Below, one piece after another: positions 10,519 through 19,542 of a DNA stretch of 64,000 bases. Numbering within the stretch: the first letter of the stretch is position 1; each line of letters starts with the position of its first letter. The stretch comes from Bacteroidota bacterium (lineage in GTDB: Bacteria; Bacteroidota; Bacteroidia; Bacteroidales; NBLH01). The notes under the pieces were generated by a model. That model did not search any database. It saw only the letters and a list, made by a program, of their open reading frames with translations, and had not been told where the DNA came from. A program made the position numbers and the translations under genes. The stretch is taken from positions 124,001 to 188,000 of the forward strand of contig JANYKN010000126.1 of NCBI GenBank assembly GCA_025361565.1, in the 5' to 3' direction.

Positions 10519-12009
10519 CTATTTTTTTTCCGGAACTTTATAAACACTCCAGTTGTATTCATATTCGTGCCAGACTTTAACACCATTTCTTTGATTTCCC
10601 GCCTCACGGAATGTGGCAAAAGGAAATGGAAGTATCTCTTTGGTTTCTTTGGTTTCGTAATAAGGTATATCTAAAGTTTTGGTTTCACCGGTAGCCGCAT
10701 CTTTAAAAGTTGCTTTTTTTGTTTTTGTAATTTGTTCAGTTATTGTTGCCAAGCTTCCTTTTGGCTGCATAATTGCTCCCTTTTGCAAAAAAGGAGACCA
10801 GGTTGGGAAAGTAGGAGTTTCTTTTTTATAATTCACCATATATTCAATGGTTAAATTTTTAGGGCCATCAGATACATCACCATCCATATTTAAGAAAAGT
10901 TCGCCATTGACAAGTTTTCCTTTAATTTTAAATTTTCGGGTTTCTGGACCATTCTGTAGGCCTTTGTAGTAATATTGAATTTGGGTAACCCCTGGAATAG
11001 AAAGCATTAGACTAACAGGTAAACTTCCGGTAGCAGCATCCATAAATAATCCTTTTGCCACATCAACGCCAAAAGTACCTATCATTTCTTTTATTGTGGC
11101 TGGCCCCATTTTGTTCCCACTGGCAATTGCTACTTGTCCGGTAGCACAATTGCAAAGAGCATTACTTTGTTGGGATTCTAAATCAAGAGCCTTCATTTTT
11201 TCAGGCAAGGCTATGCCAAGATACTCATATCCAAGATTTAAACCTGTTTCTGCAACATTTTTCATATTTTTGGCCAGAGCGCCATCCATTGCTAAAAAAG
11301 TACCCTCGAATGTGGCTACGCTTGCCTGCCCAATTTTTGAACTTAAATCTAAAAAGAAAGCAAATTCAGCCATCAGGTTAACTGCCGCATTTACCTGTTC
11401 TGTTAAAATGGCCAATCCACATAAATTGGGAAGTACATTGTAAACAATTTCACCATCGCCAGTAACATCACCATTATTATCAATGTTAATTTTAAATGAG
11501 GTTGCATGCTCTACCAGTAACGACATTATTACCTTATCATTTCCATAAGGCAATTCTTCTTTATTGGCGCCGCTGAATTGCGAAACGAAATCACCTGAAG
11601 TGTGTTTAAACCGAACTTCCCAACCACGGCCTGTTCCATAGTATTCTCCAGCATATTCGTTAGGGATACCACTTTGATTTTGATTTGAATTATTGTTTAA
11701 ATTTTGACTTCGGTTCTGATTCGTATTTGCATTCTGATTATTCTTATTTTGCTGATTTTGATTGTTGTTAATTTCCTTATTTTGGTTGTTGTTATTGAGA
11801 TTTACATTTGTTGTTTGGTTTTTGTTTTCATTATTAAATAAACCCTTTGAATTCTTGATAAAAGTATCTGAACCTTTGGCAGGTTTAGTACTTTCTGTTG
11901 AGTCTTTTGTAATAGGATTATCAATAATTTGGGCATGAATTATATTTATTGTTTTAAAAGAGAAAAGCAATAAAAGTAAAATTACGAATATTAGTCTATT
12001 GGTTTTCAT
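10519..12009 (-). CDS. Secreted protein of unknown function with Asn/Gln-rich linker
   Basis: 496 aa; signal peptide; N/Q-rich tract at residues about 59-113; no family recognised for the globular part. Confidence 0.6.
   Translation of the reverse strand: MKTNRLIFVILLLLLFSFKTINIIHAQIIDNPITKDSTESTKPAKGSDTFIKNSKGLFNNENKNQTTNVNLNNNNQNKEINNNQNQQNKNNQNANTNQNRSQNLNNNSNQNQSGIPNEYAGEYYGTGRGWEVRFKHTSGDFVSQFSGANKEELPYGNDKVIMSLLVEHATSFKINIDNNGDVTGDGEIVYNVLPNLCGLAILTEQVNAAVNLMAEFAFFLDLSSKIGQASVATFEGTFLAMDGALAKNMKNVAETGLNLGYEYLGIALPEKMKALDLESQQSNALCNCATGQVAIASGNKMGPATIKEMIGTFGVDVAKGLFMDAATGSLPVSLMLSIPGVTQIQYYYKGLQNGPETRKFKIKGKLVNGELFLNMDGDVSDGPKNLTIEYMVNYKKETPTFPTWSPFLQKGAIMQPKGSLATITEQITKTKKATFKDAATGETKTLDIPYYETKETKEILPFPFATFREAGNQRNGVKVWHEYEYNWSVYKVPEKK
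11671..11835 (-). repeat. Low-complexity Asn/Gln-rich coding tract
   Basis: Encodes NNENKNQTTNVNLNNNNQNKEINNNQNQQNKNNQNANTNQNRSQNLNNNSNQNQ. Confidence 0.85.
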
Positions 12010-12251
12010 AATGTTATGTTATAAATATGGATTTAATGTAAATGTACAAAAATTTAAAATAAAGTAGTTGGATGTTTTGATGAAGTGTATATAGAAAAGA
12101 AATAATTAATCTTGTAATTTGCCATTTATAATTAAATGGATATATTTTTTTTATTCTAAATTTCGGACTAAAAGTTTATAAGTCAATCCAAATGTAAAAC
12201 TATATGAATATTTCTTTAAATTTGTTACAGACTTGATCAAATTCAACAAAA

Positions 12252-13382
12252 ATGAAACTACTAAATTCACTTCAAAAATATAAAATTCAGGTATTTACAG
12301 TATCGATAAGCATGATACTTGTATTGTTTTTATTGAATTGCAAAAAGGAAGAGAAAACAATCCAATTTCAAAACCCACTTGCAAATCCTGCTGATGGTCC
12401 ACCTGCCGGAAATCCTGATGGAAAGTATCCTGTCCCTATAGGAGCCGGGCCTGAAGATGTTTCTGTTCCTGATCATGTTGTGGGAACCGGGACACCAGAA
12501 AGTTGCACTGCAGAAGCTTTTATTGCAGCAGTTGCGCTTGGAGGCAAAATTGTTTTTAATGGTGGAACCAATCCTTTTACTATTACACTTGACAGGCCTG
12601 CAAAAATATTTAATAATGCAAATCCCGATGTTGTGATTGATGGTGGTGGCTTGGTTACGCTAAGTGGAGGAGGTAAAACTCGTATTTTATACATGAATAC
12701 TTGCGATCAAAACCAATACTGGACATCTGATCATTGTCAAAATCAGGATAATCCGCGTTTGACAATTCAGAATATCACTTTTGCCGACGGTAACTCAATG
12801 ACAGAAACCGAATATGATGGCGGTGGTGCTATCTGGGTTCGCGGTGGCCGCTTTAAGGCGGTTAATTGTCGCTTTTTTAATAATTATTGCGCAAGCACCG
12901 GTCCAGATGTTGGCGGGGCAGCCATTCTGGTGTTTAGCCAATATAATAATTTGCCTGTCTATTTGGTTAACTGCACTTTTGGTGGAGCCGATGGTTATGG
13001 AAATGTTGGCTCAAATGGAGGTGGAATTAGCAGTATTGGCGTTTCATGGACAATTATAAATAGCCTTTTTTCATATAACCATGCAATTGGCAATGGTGGT
13101 AATCCTGCTGATTCTGGGACACCAGGTGGTGGTAGCGGCGGAGCCATTTACAATGATGGCAATACGATGACATTGACCATTCTTGGTACACTTATCGAAA
13201 AAAATGAGGTTAATGCATACGGTTCGGCAATCTTTTTTGTAACTAATGATCATTCGGGGAACATTATCATTGACCAATCCACTATTCGAAATAATATTGG
13301 AGGTTCATGGTATCCGGTTTATCCTGGAATTTCAATGCATAGCGATACAAAAATACAAGTAAGTAATTCTACTATTGAATAG
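12252..13382 (+). CDS. Lipoprotein with right-handed beta-helix / Pmp-like GGAI repeats
   Basis: 376 aa; lipobox-like VLFLLNC; repeated GGAI(W/Y/L)-type motifs and NCxF repeats. Confidence 0.7.
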   Translation: MKLLNSLQKYKIQVFTVSISMILVLFLLNCKKEEKTIQFQNPLANPADGPPAGNPDGKYPVPIGAGPEDVSVPDHVVGTGTPESCTAEAFIAAVALGGKIVFNGGTNPFTITLDRPAKIFNNANPDVVIDGGGLVTLSGGGKTRILYMNTCDQNQYWTSDHCQNQDNPRLTIQNITFADGNSMTETEYDGGGAIWVRGGRFKAVNCRFFNNYCASTGPDVGGAAILVFSQYNNLPVYLVNCTFGGADGYGNVGSNGGGISSIGVSWTIINSLFSYNHAIGNGGNPADSGTPGGGSGGAIYNDGNTMTLTILGTLIEKNEVNAYGSAIFFVTNDHSGNIIIDQSTIRNNIGGSWYPVYPGISMHSDTKIQVSNSTIE

Positions 13383-13468
13383 TTTTGGAAATTTGATTTT
13401 ATAAAGTTGAATTTGATTATGTAATTGATTTGCAAAGAAATTCAGTTTTTGTAATTTGCCATAAATCA

Positions 13469-14686
13469 CTATTTATATAATAAATATTTTTCTCTCATCT
13501 TTTTATAATTGTCTAATTCTGTTTTCCAGCTTGCTTTAATTTCTTGTTCCGATAAACCTTTTTTAATCTGTTCAATTAATATGTCATTTCCTGCCAATAA
13601 ATTAAACCACTCTGGCCGGCTAAAAAACTTGTCTTTATCCTTAAATTTTTGATAAAAATCAATGATATATTTTAAACTAAATTGAATTTCATTAGGTTTT
13701 AAATTTCTTAAATCCACACCATAACAAACTTTTCCTTCCTGTTCAGGATCCATTTGCATACCTTCAATATCTTTTGGGATAAAGAGCGAATCGCCAAAAA
13801 TTGGATCAGGATAGCCAATTACCTGAAATGGAAATAATGTACCTCTTCCAATACTAATTTCAGTAGCCTCGAAAAAACATAATGACGGATAAAGCCTTAT
13901 GGATAAATCATTTGGCAGATTTGGTGATGGTTTTACAGGCAATGAATAATGCATGGAATGATTGTAATTTGCAATTTTGACAACTTTTAATTTGCATATT
14001 TTACCTCCTTCGAGCCATTTTTCTCCATTAATCATTCTGGCAAGTTCACCAACTGTCAATCCATGAACAATAGGGATTGGGTGCATTCCTACAAATGATT
14101 TGAATTTAGCTTGCCGCACTGGGCCGTCTATATAATCGCCAAGTGGATTTGGCCTGTCAAGAACAATTAATTCTTTGGAATTGGAAGCACAGGCCTCCAT
14201 TACTTCATTCATACTGCTGATGTAAGTGAAAAATCTGGCTCCCGCATCCTGTATGTCAAATACCATGATATCGATATCTTTTATTTGTTCATCAGTCGGG
14301 CGCCGGTTTTTACCAAACATTGAAACGATTGGCAAACCTGTTTTTACATCTATTTCACTTTTGACATTATTCCCACGGTCAACATTACCACGAAATCCAT
14401 GTTCCGGTGCAAATATCTTAACTACGTTAATTTTATTTTCCAGCAGAAAATCTAGCAGATGTTTCCCTTTAACTAGTGAAGATTGATTTACAACCAATCC
14501 AATCCTTTTGTTTTTTAATAAATCGAGATAAAGTTCAGGTTGATCCGCGCCTGTTTTGATTGGATTTTTTGTTTGGTCAATAATTGTTTGAACAGATCTG
14601 TCCGTTTCAGTATTGGTCTGGCTATTTCCACAAGCAGCTACAAATAACGAAATCAATAAGAGATTTATAAATAATTTCATTTTCAA
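13469..14686 (-). CDS. namZ: DUF1343 family lipoprotein, NamZ-like exo-beta-N-acetylmuramidase
   Basis: 405 aa; lipobox FVAAC; conserved DUF1343 segments such as NQSSL, FAPEHGFRG, MVFDIQDAGARFFTYISS, DRPNPLG, PSPNLP, EATEISIGRGT. Confidence 0.8.
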   Translation of the reverse strand: MKMKLFINLLLISLFVAACGNSQTNTETDRSVQTIIDQTKNPIKTGADQPELYLDLLKNKRIGLVVNQSSLVKGKHLLDFLLENKINVVKIFAPEHGFRGNVDRGNNVKSEIDVKTGLPIVSMFGKNRRPTDEQIKDIDIMVFDIQDAGARFFTYISSMNEVMEACASNSKELIVLDRPNPLGDYIDGPVRQAKFKSFVGMHPIPIVHGLTVGELARMINGEKWLEGGKICKLKVVKIANYNHSMHYSLPVKPSPNLPNDLSIRLYPSLCFFEATEISIGRGTLFPFQVIGYPDPIFGDSLFIPKDIEGMQMDPEQEGKVCYGVDLRNLKPNEIQFSLKYIIDFYQKFKDKDKFFSRPEWFNLLAGNDILIEQIKKGLSEQEIKASWKTELDNYKKMREKYLLYK

Positions 14687-14849
14687 TTTTATGAAGTTTT
14701 ATTGCTATTCTTTAAGTTTCGTTAAAATTTAAAACTTGGTTTTTCTTAACGTGATACCATTTCAATACTGCTAAGATAATTTCAATTTGTCAAATATAGA
14801 TTACAAAAGAGATAAAATTGTTAAATTTGCCAAAATTGATTTTCAAGTT

Positions 14850-16736
14850 ATGAAAAAAAAATTGCCAGTTCATTTTTACATTACATTCATTCTGATTCTT
14901 TTCATAAATCAACAAGTCTTTTCTCAATCCGATAGTCTTAGAATATTACAAAGGAAACATTTGGTCAATTCATTTGTATTACTTAAAAATGAACATAATA
15001 TTGTTCCTTTCGTCGATTTGACTAAAACAATGGCTTGTATTTCGATCGGAATTGATTCATTTAACATTTTTCAAAACAGGCTTTCTGATTACAATAAAAT
15101 AGACTTTTTCAATCTTGCAAAAACAGAAACGGCTTCACTTTTTAACCGTACAAAAAATCAACTCAAAAATTACGATTTTGTAATTTGTTCTTTACAAGGA
15201 TTAAATAAGAGTCCCCGTTTATGTTACGGTGTCACAAAACAAATGGCTGAAATGGTTCAATTTCTGGCCGATTCAGCACATGCTATTATAGTTTTATTTG
15301 GAAGTCCAAATGTACTTAATGATTTAAAAGGCATTGAAAAAGCAAATGCCATTTTAATAGCAAACGAAGAATCATCAGATGCACAGGATCTTGCTGCTCA
15401 ATTACTTTTTGGAGGAATTGGTGCAAAAGGCAAACTTCAGGAAACTGTAAATGAATTTTTTAAAAATGGCGATGGACTTGAATCTAAAGGTGATATTCGT
15501 TTTCAATATTGTTTACCGGAAGAATTGGGAATGGATTCAAAATTTATTGAAAATAAAGTGGACTCAATTGTCGAAAGGGGAATCAAGGAATATGCATTTC
15601 CAGGATGCCAAATACTAGCAGCAAAAGATGGGAAATTGTTTTTCCACAAAACTTATGGTTTTCATACCTACGACAGCATTTCTGAAGTGAAAAAAAGTGA
15701 TCTTTACGATTATGCCTCGATAACTAAAATTTCAGGCACTTTGCCTGTTTTGATGAAATTATACGATGAAGGAAAATTTAAATTAGACACCACATTTGTA
15801 AGCTATTGGCCTAGTTTTAAGCATTCAAATAAAAAGCAGATTATAGTCAGGGATGTTTTAGCTCATCAGGCACAACTTACGGCATGGGTGCCTTTTTGGA
15901 AAAACACTATGAAAAAAAATGGTGAATTTAAAAGACAAATAATCAGACAAGACTCATCTAAAAACTTTCCTGTTAAAATTAATGAGAATATGTTCTTACG
16001 CAGAAATTACAGGAATAAAATCTACAAAACCATTAAAAAATCTAAATTGCTTGAAAAGAAGGAGTATGTTTATTCCGACTTGTCCTTTTATCTTTATCCT
16101 CAAATTATCAAAAATATCACAGGTATTGATTTTGAAACCTATTTAAAGCAAAATTTTTTCACACCAATAGGTGCTTATACACTTGGTTACAAACCTTTAG
16201 AGCATTTCAATATAGATAAAATAATCCCTACCGAAAAAGATACTTTTTTTAGGATGCAGCAAATCCATGGAACGGTACATGATGAAGGTGCAATTTTAAT
16301 GGGAGGTGTTTCTGGCCATGCAGGCTTGTTTGGTACAGCACTTGATCTGGCCAAAATGATGCAAATGTATTTGAATATGGGGACATATGGCGGACATCGT
16401 TTTATTAGTGATTCAACTTTAAAGGAATTTACAAGATGTCAGTTTCCAGAAAACAACAATAGGAGAGGTCTTGGTTTTGATAAACCCTTATTGAAAAATA
16501 AAGCAGATGGATCTTCGGCAATTGATGCAAGTGATAAAAGTTTTGGACATTCAGGTTTTACCGGTACTTTTTGCTGGGCAGATCCCGAAAATGGGATTTT
16601 ATACGTTTTTATGTCTAATAGAGTTTATCCAAGTCGCAATAATTCCAAGATATCACAGTTAAATATTAGACCTTCTATTCATCAGGTATTTTATGATGCT
16701 GTTAAAAGGGCTGATTTGCATCATGATAGGAATTGA
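14850..16736 (+). CDS. GH3 C-terminal-like domain fused to beta-lactamase-family serine hydrolase; GH3 catalytic domain absent
   Basis: ATG at 14850 gives a good signal peptide (MKKKLPVHFYITFILILFINQQVFSQ). Then a GH3_C-like start (NSFVLLKNEHNIVPFVDL), then a serine hydrolase with SITK (SxxK), YSD and HSGFTG motifs. Confidence 0.75.
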   Translation: MKKKLPVHFYITFILILFINQQVFSQSDSLRILQRKHLVNSFVLLKNEHNIVPFVDLTKTMACISIGIDSFNIFQNRLSDYNKIDFFNLAKTETASLFNRTKNQLKNYDFVICSLQGLNKSPRLCYGVTKQMAEMVQFLADSAHAIIVLFGSPNVLNDLKGIEKANAILIANEESSDAQDLAAQLLFGGIGAKGKLQETVNEFFKNGDGLESKGDIRFQYCLPEELGMDSKFIENKVDSIVERGIKEYAFPGCQILAAKDGKLFFHKTYGFHTYDSISEVKKSDLYDYASITKISGTLPVLMKLYDEGKFKLDTTFVSYWPSFKHSNKKQIIVRDVLAHQAQLTAWVPFWKNTMKKNGEFKRQIIRQDSSKNFPVKINENMFLRRNYRNKIYKTIKKSKLLEKKEYVYSDLSFYLYPQIIKNITGIDFETYLKQNFFTPIGAYTLGYKPLEHFNIDKIIPTEKDTFFRMQQIHGTVHDEGAILMGGVSGHAGLFGTALDLAKMMQMYLNMGTYGGHRFISDSTLKEFTRCQFPENNNRRGLGFDKPLLKNKADGSSAIDASDKSFGHSGFTGTFCWADPENGILYVFMSNRVYPSRNNSKISQLNIRPSIHQVFYDAVKRADLHHDRN

Positions 16737-16802
16737 GAGATTTGATTTAGGAAATGTTTTTGCCAATTATTAATAATAAATTGAAGTTAAATAAATTAAT
16801 TA

Positions 16803-18407
16803 ATGAAGAATCAACAAAGAATAATTTTGTATCTTATTATATGTTTGAAAATTAGCACAAGTTTACATTCACAAATTGCTCCAGAAAAAGAGTTAAGAGG
16901 GGTTTGGATAACTACAGCTTTCAACATTGACTGGCCAAGTAGCGCTCTTAGCACTACCGAAGAACAAAAGGCTGAGTTTATTAGCTTAATTGAAGCACAT
17001 CAAAAGAATGGTATCAATGCTGTTTTTGTCCAAATCAGGCCTTCAGGTGAGGTTTTTTATGAATCGCAATATGAGCCTTGGTCACACTGGCTGACTGGAT
17101 TACAAGGAAAAGCACCTGATCCTTACTATGATCCTTTACGTTTTATGCTTGATGAATGTCATAAACGAAATATTGAATTCCATGCATGGTTTAATCCTTT
17201 CCGGGCTGTATCCAATATTGCAAGGGAAAAAACAGTTCCCAATCATATAACAAGGCTTAAGCCTGATTGGTTTGTTACTTATGGTGATGAAATTAAAAAA
17301 ATGTATTGTAATCCTGGAATTCCCGAAGCTCGTGCTTATATCATAAAAATAATTATGGAAGTGGTTCATAAATATGATATTGATGGAGTTCATTTTGATG
17401 ATTATTTTTATCCTGTTAAAGAAGCAGGTGTTGATTTTCCTGATCAAACTGCTTTTAAACTTTATAATGATAATTCTTTAAGCAAATCCGACTGGCGGCG
17501 CGAAAACATCAATGATTTCATTCATACATTATCCGATAGTATTAATTCAGTTAAACCCAATATTAAATTTGGAGTTGGACCAAGTGGAGTTTGGCGCAAT
17601 AAAAGCAATGACCCCGATGGTTCAAACACTCGTGGCCTGTCAAGTTATGACGAACAATATGCCGATGTGTTAAAATGGCTTCGCGAAGGCTGGATTGACT
17701 ATGTTTCGCCTCAAATCTATTGGACAATTGGTTATAAAGCTGCTGATTATCAGGAACTGGTAGCTTGGTGGAGCAGACATGTTTATGGAAAACATTTATA
17801 TATCGGACAGGCTACCCATCGCATCAATACTACAGCTGACTGGAAAAATCCTTCTGAAATTCCTGATCAGATTAGACTAAACAGAATGTATCCTGAAGTA
17901 AAGGGTAGTATTTTCTTCAGTTCATCTGCATTATTGAAAAATTTGAATGGGGTTACTGATTCCCTCCAAAATGATTTGTATCTCGCTTATGCTAGTGTAC
18001 CCGATATGCCATGGAAACCTAAAATAAATTTAAATAATTTGATAGTGGCTAAGGATACGGTTGAAGCATATTATCATAAACTCAGCCGATTAGCTGAACC
18101 AATGGCTCCGTCTCAAATAACTGCAACAAAAGTAGGAAAAGAAACATTGATTCAATGGGAAATTGATCAATCGCAAAAACGTTTTTTGGCTGATACCGGT
18201 AGTTATTACAAAGTATACCGTTTTAAAGGTACTTATGTAGGATATCCGAGTGAAGAATATTTGTATAAAACCACTAAAAAACCTTTTGTTATGGTATCAC
18301 GAAAGGGATTGTTTAAAAGGAAATATAGTTTCTTTGTAACTTGCATTAATAGTCAAAACCGCGAGGGATGGCCAAGTGAAGCCATTGTTGTTAAAATGAA
18401 AGAGTAA
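16803..18407 (+). CDS. GHL10/DUF187 family glycoside hydrolase (YngK/DigH-like)
   Basis: 534 aa; signal peptide; ELRGVWITTAFNIDWPS, DGVHFDDYFYP, WLREGWIDYVSPQIYW motifs; C-terminal Fn3-like region. Confidence 0.85.
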   Translation: MKNQQRIILYLIICLKISTSLHSQIAPEKELRGVWITTAFNIDWPSSALSTTEEQKAEFISLIEAHQKNGINAVFVQIRPSGEVFYESQYEPWSHWLTGLQGKAPDPYYDPLRFMLDECHKRNIEFHAWFNPFRAVSNIAREKTVPNHITRLKPDWFVTYGDEIKKMYCNPGIPEARAYIIKIIMEVVHKYDIDGVHFDDYFYPVKEAGVDFPDQTAFKLYNDNSLSKSDWRRENINDFIHTLSDSINSVKPNIKFGVGPSGVWRNKSNDPDGSNTRGLSSYDEQYADVLKWLREGWIDYVSPQIYWTIGYKAADYQELVAWWSRHVYGKHLYIGQATHRINTTADWKNPSEIPDQIRLNRMYPEVKGSIFFSSSALLKNLNGVTDSLQNDLYLAYASVPDMPWKPKINLNNLIVAKDTVEAYYHKLSRLAEPMAPSQITATKVGKETLIQWEIDQSQKRFLADTGSYYKVYRFKGTYVGYPSEEYLYKTTKKPFVMVSRKGLFKRKYSFFVTCINSQNREGWPSEAIVVKMKE

Positions 18408-18413
18408 AACAAA

Positions 18414-18441
18414 ACCCAGTTTGTTAATACACAAACTGGGT
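18414..18441. terminator. Bidirectional Rho-independent terminator between convergent genes
   Basis: Perfect 11-bp stem ACCCAGTTTGT / ACAAACTGGGT with 6-nt loop; T-rich on both exits. Confidence 0.85.
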
Positions 18442-18447
18442 CTTTTG

Positions 18448-19254
18448 TTATTTATTATAGTATTTTTTCGCTTCAGGTAGTAATTCCTGAATTTTTTTCA
18501 CTCTGGTTTCATCTGATGGGTGAGTGCTTAAAATTTCAGGTGGCTTTGTTCCGCCACTCATGGTTGACATTCTTTTCCAAAAGTCAACTGCTTTTTCAGG
18601 ATCATAACCTGCCATAGCCATAAAAATCAGGCCCATTTGGTCTGCTTCACTTTCCTGCATACGACTAAATGGAAGAATGGCACCATATTGAGTGCCAACA
18701 CCAAATGTGGTCATCCATAAATTCTTTGTTTGATCTGGTTTGTTTTTAAGAGCTTCACCCAATGCCATTCCACCCATTTGTAAAACCAGTTGCTGGCTCA
18801 TTCTTTCGTTTCCATGATCAGCAATTGCATGTGCTATTTCATGACCCAAAACTACAGCCAAACCACTTTCGTCCTGCGTAATTGGCAAAATGCCCGTATA
18901 AACAACTACTTTTCCACCTGGCATGCACCATGCATTTACCTGTTTGTCTTCTACTAGATTAAATTCCCACTTATAATCTTTCAATGCATTGCTTTGTCCT
19001 TTATCTGCAAAATATTTTTCTACTGCTTTTTGAATTTTACTGCCAACATTTTTAACTAATTGAATATTAGCTTGGTTTGTGCTAAGTTTACTTTCTTTCA
19101 ATACCGTATCATATTGCTGAAAACTTGTAGCAAACATCGTTGCATTCGGAATCAGTTTTATCTGTTTCCTTTCAGTAATTGGAACAGTTGAGCAGGATAC
19201 TAAAAAGAGTAAAATAGCCAGTGCCGGTGCAAGCCATGAATTTAGTTTTTTCAT
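18448..19254 (-). CDS. M48 family metallopeptidase lipoprotein (BepA/LoiP-like)
   Basis: HEIAHAIADH zinc motif, downstream ESEAD, lipobox LLFLVSC; start at ATG 19254 gives the proper signal peptide. Confidence 0.85.
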   Translation of the reverse strand: MKKLNSWLAPALAILLFLVSCSTVPITERKQIKLIPNATMFATSFQQYDTVLKESKLSTNQANIQLVKNVGSKIQKAVEKYFADKGQSNALKDYKWEFNLVEDKQVNAWCMPGGKVVVYTGILPITQDESGLAVVLGHEIAHAIADHGNERMSQQLVLQMGGMALGEALKNKPDQTKNLWMTTFGVGTQYGAILPFSRMQESEADQMGLIFMAMAGYDPEKAVDFWKRMSTMSGGTKPPEILSTHPSDETRVKKIQELLPEAKKYYNK

Positions 19255-19501
19255 TTTTTCATAATTTAAAATTTTCAAAGCAAAGTTAAATAAAAAATGA
19301 ATAAAGATATATTCAATCTTTAACGGCAATTAAACATTTTAACTGAAAACTTTGATGATAATATTGTGAAAATGTAAAGAAACAATTTTCCGATTATTTA
19401 TAGAATAAAAGTTTATACAAGTTTGTCAAGTAGAATTTCAATTTTACAATACCTTTTATGCTAAAATTTGAATGGATGATCCTTGTAAAATAATCATAAA
19501 A

Positions 19502-19524
19502 AAAGCCGGTTATTAGCCGGCTTT
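19502..19524 (-). terminator. Rho-independent terminator downstream of infB
   Basis: AAAGCCGG / CCGGCTTT stem with 7-nt loop; T-run on the minus-strand exit. Confidence 0.85.
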
Positions 19525-19542
19525 CAAAATATTTATATCGGA

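Noticed and set aside
12814-13059. Alternative-frame ORF inside the beta-helix lipoprotein
   Set aside because: Same-strand frame overlap caused by GC-richer Gly codons in the repeats; the long frame has signal peptide and motifs.
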